A DNA stretch of 19,396 bases from Actinomycetes bacterium (GTDB taxonomy: Bacteria; Actinomycetota; Actinomycetes; Propionibacteriales; Propionibacteriaceae): the NCBI GenBank assembly GCA_023436925.1, contig JAEZHJ010000111.1:1-19396 (forward strand), in the 5' to 3' direction. Made by a program: the position numbers and the translations under genes. Of the stretch, positions 19,383-19,396 are shown in pieces (the stretch's first letter is position 1; the number at the start of each line of letters is the position of its first letter). A model generated the notes under the pieces. It was not told where the DNA came from and did no database searches. It worked only from the letters and a program-made list of their open reading frames with translations.

Positions 19383-19396
19383 CTGGACCCACACCA

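Overview
The window is GC-rich, tightly packed bacterial chromosome with many GTG starts, 1-4 nt gene overlaps and TANNNT -10 elements. Gene content and order point to an actinobacterium (Actinomycetota). The blocks clpS-DUF2017 and murI-rph-rdgB, with pncB divergent from clpS, match the order I know from Mycobacterium tuberculosis (pncB1-clpS-Rv1332 ... murI-Rv1339-rphA-Rv1341). A propionibacterial-type genus is my guess, not something shown here.

Layout, left to right. Positions 1-105 hold five copies of a 21-bp tandem repeat. A SixA-type phosphohistidine phosphatase (minus) and a malic/malolactic-family enzyme (plus) diverge from about 618-714. A DUF3039 zinc-ribbon protein (minus) diverges from an MFS transporter, which converges on a PhzF-family protein; PhzF diverges from a MarR regulator, followed by malQ. 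The coupled NAD-salvage pair pncB-pncA (minus) diverges from clpS-DUF2017 (plus).

Between clpS-DUF2017 and murI, where M. tuberculosis carries the mec-cysO-cysM group, sits a complete ferrous iron operon, feoA-feoB-feoC. Its genes overlap by 4 nt each, and an IdeR/DtxR-like iron box lies over the feoA -10 element and start. FeoB has an unusual seven-cysteine insertion inside its GTPase domain, and FeoC ends in a four-cysteine motif. Then come murI, the overlapping operon rph-rdgB-thyA, folA, dinB (with a C-terminal Tudor/KOW-like module) and tRNA-Leu(UAG). Two very small genes (47 and 48 aa), absent from simple ORF lists, lie on the minus strand on either side of murI; they share an identical 15-bp promoter-region sequence.

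The last 390 bases contain no recognisable gene. They hold a palindromic array of about 52-bp units around an axis at 19190.

Functional themes: nucleotide supply and hygiene (rdgB, thyA, folA, dinB), NAD salvage, the N-end-rule adaptor ClpS, Fe(II) uptake and central carbon metabolism. A regulatory theme is that at least six, probably seven, transcription units have a -10 element ending 6-7 nt before the start codon, the layout expected for leaderless mRNAs. The strongest candidates for something undescribed are the Cys-rich FeoB insertion with its FeoC partner, the paired small genes around murI, and the repeat array downstream of the tRNA.
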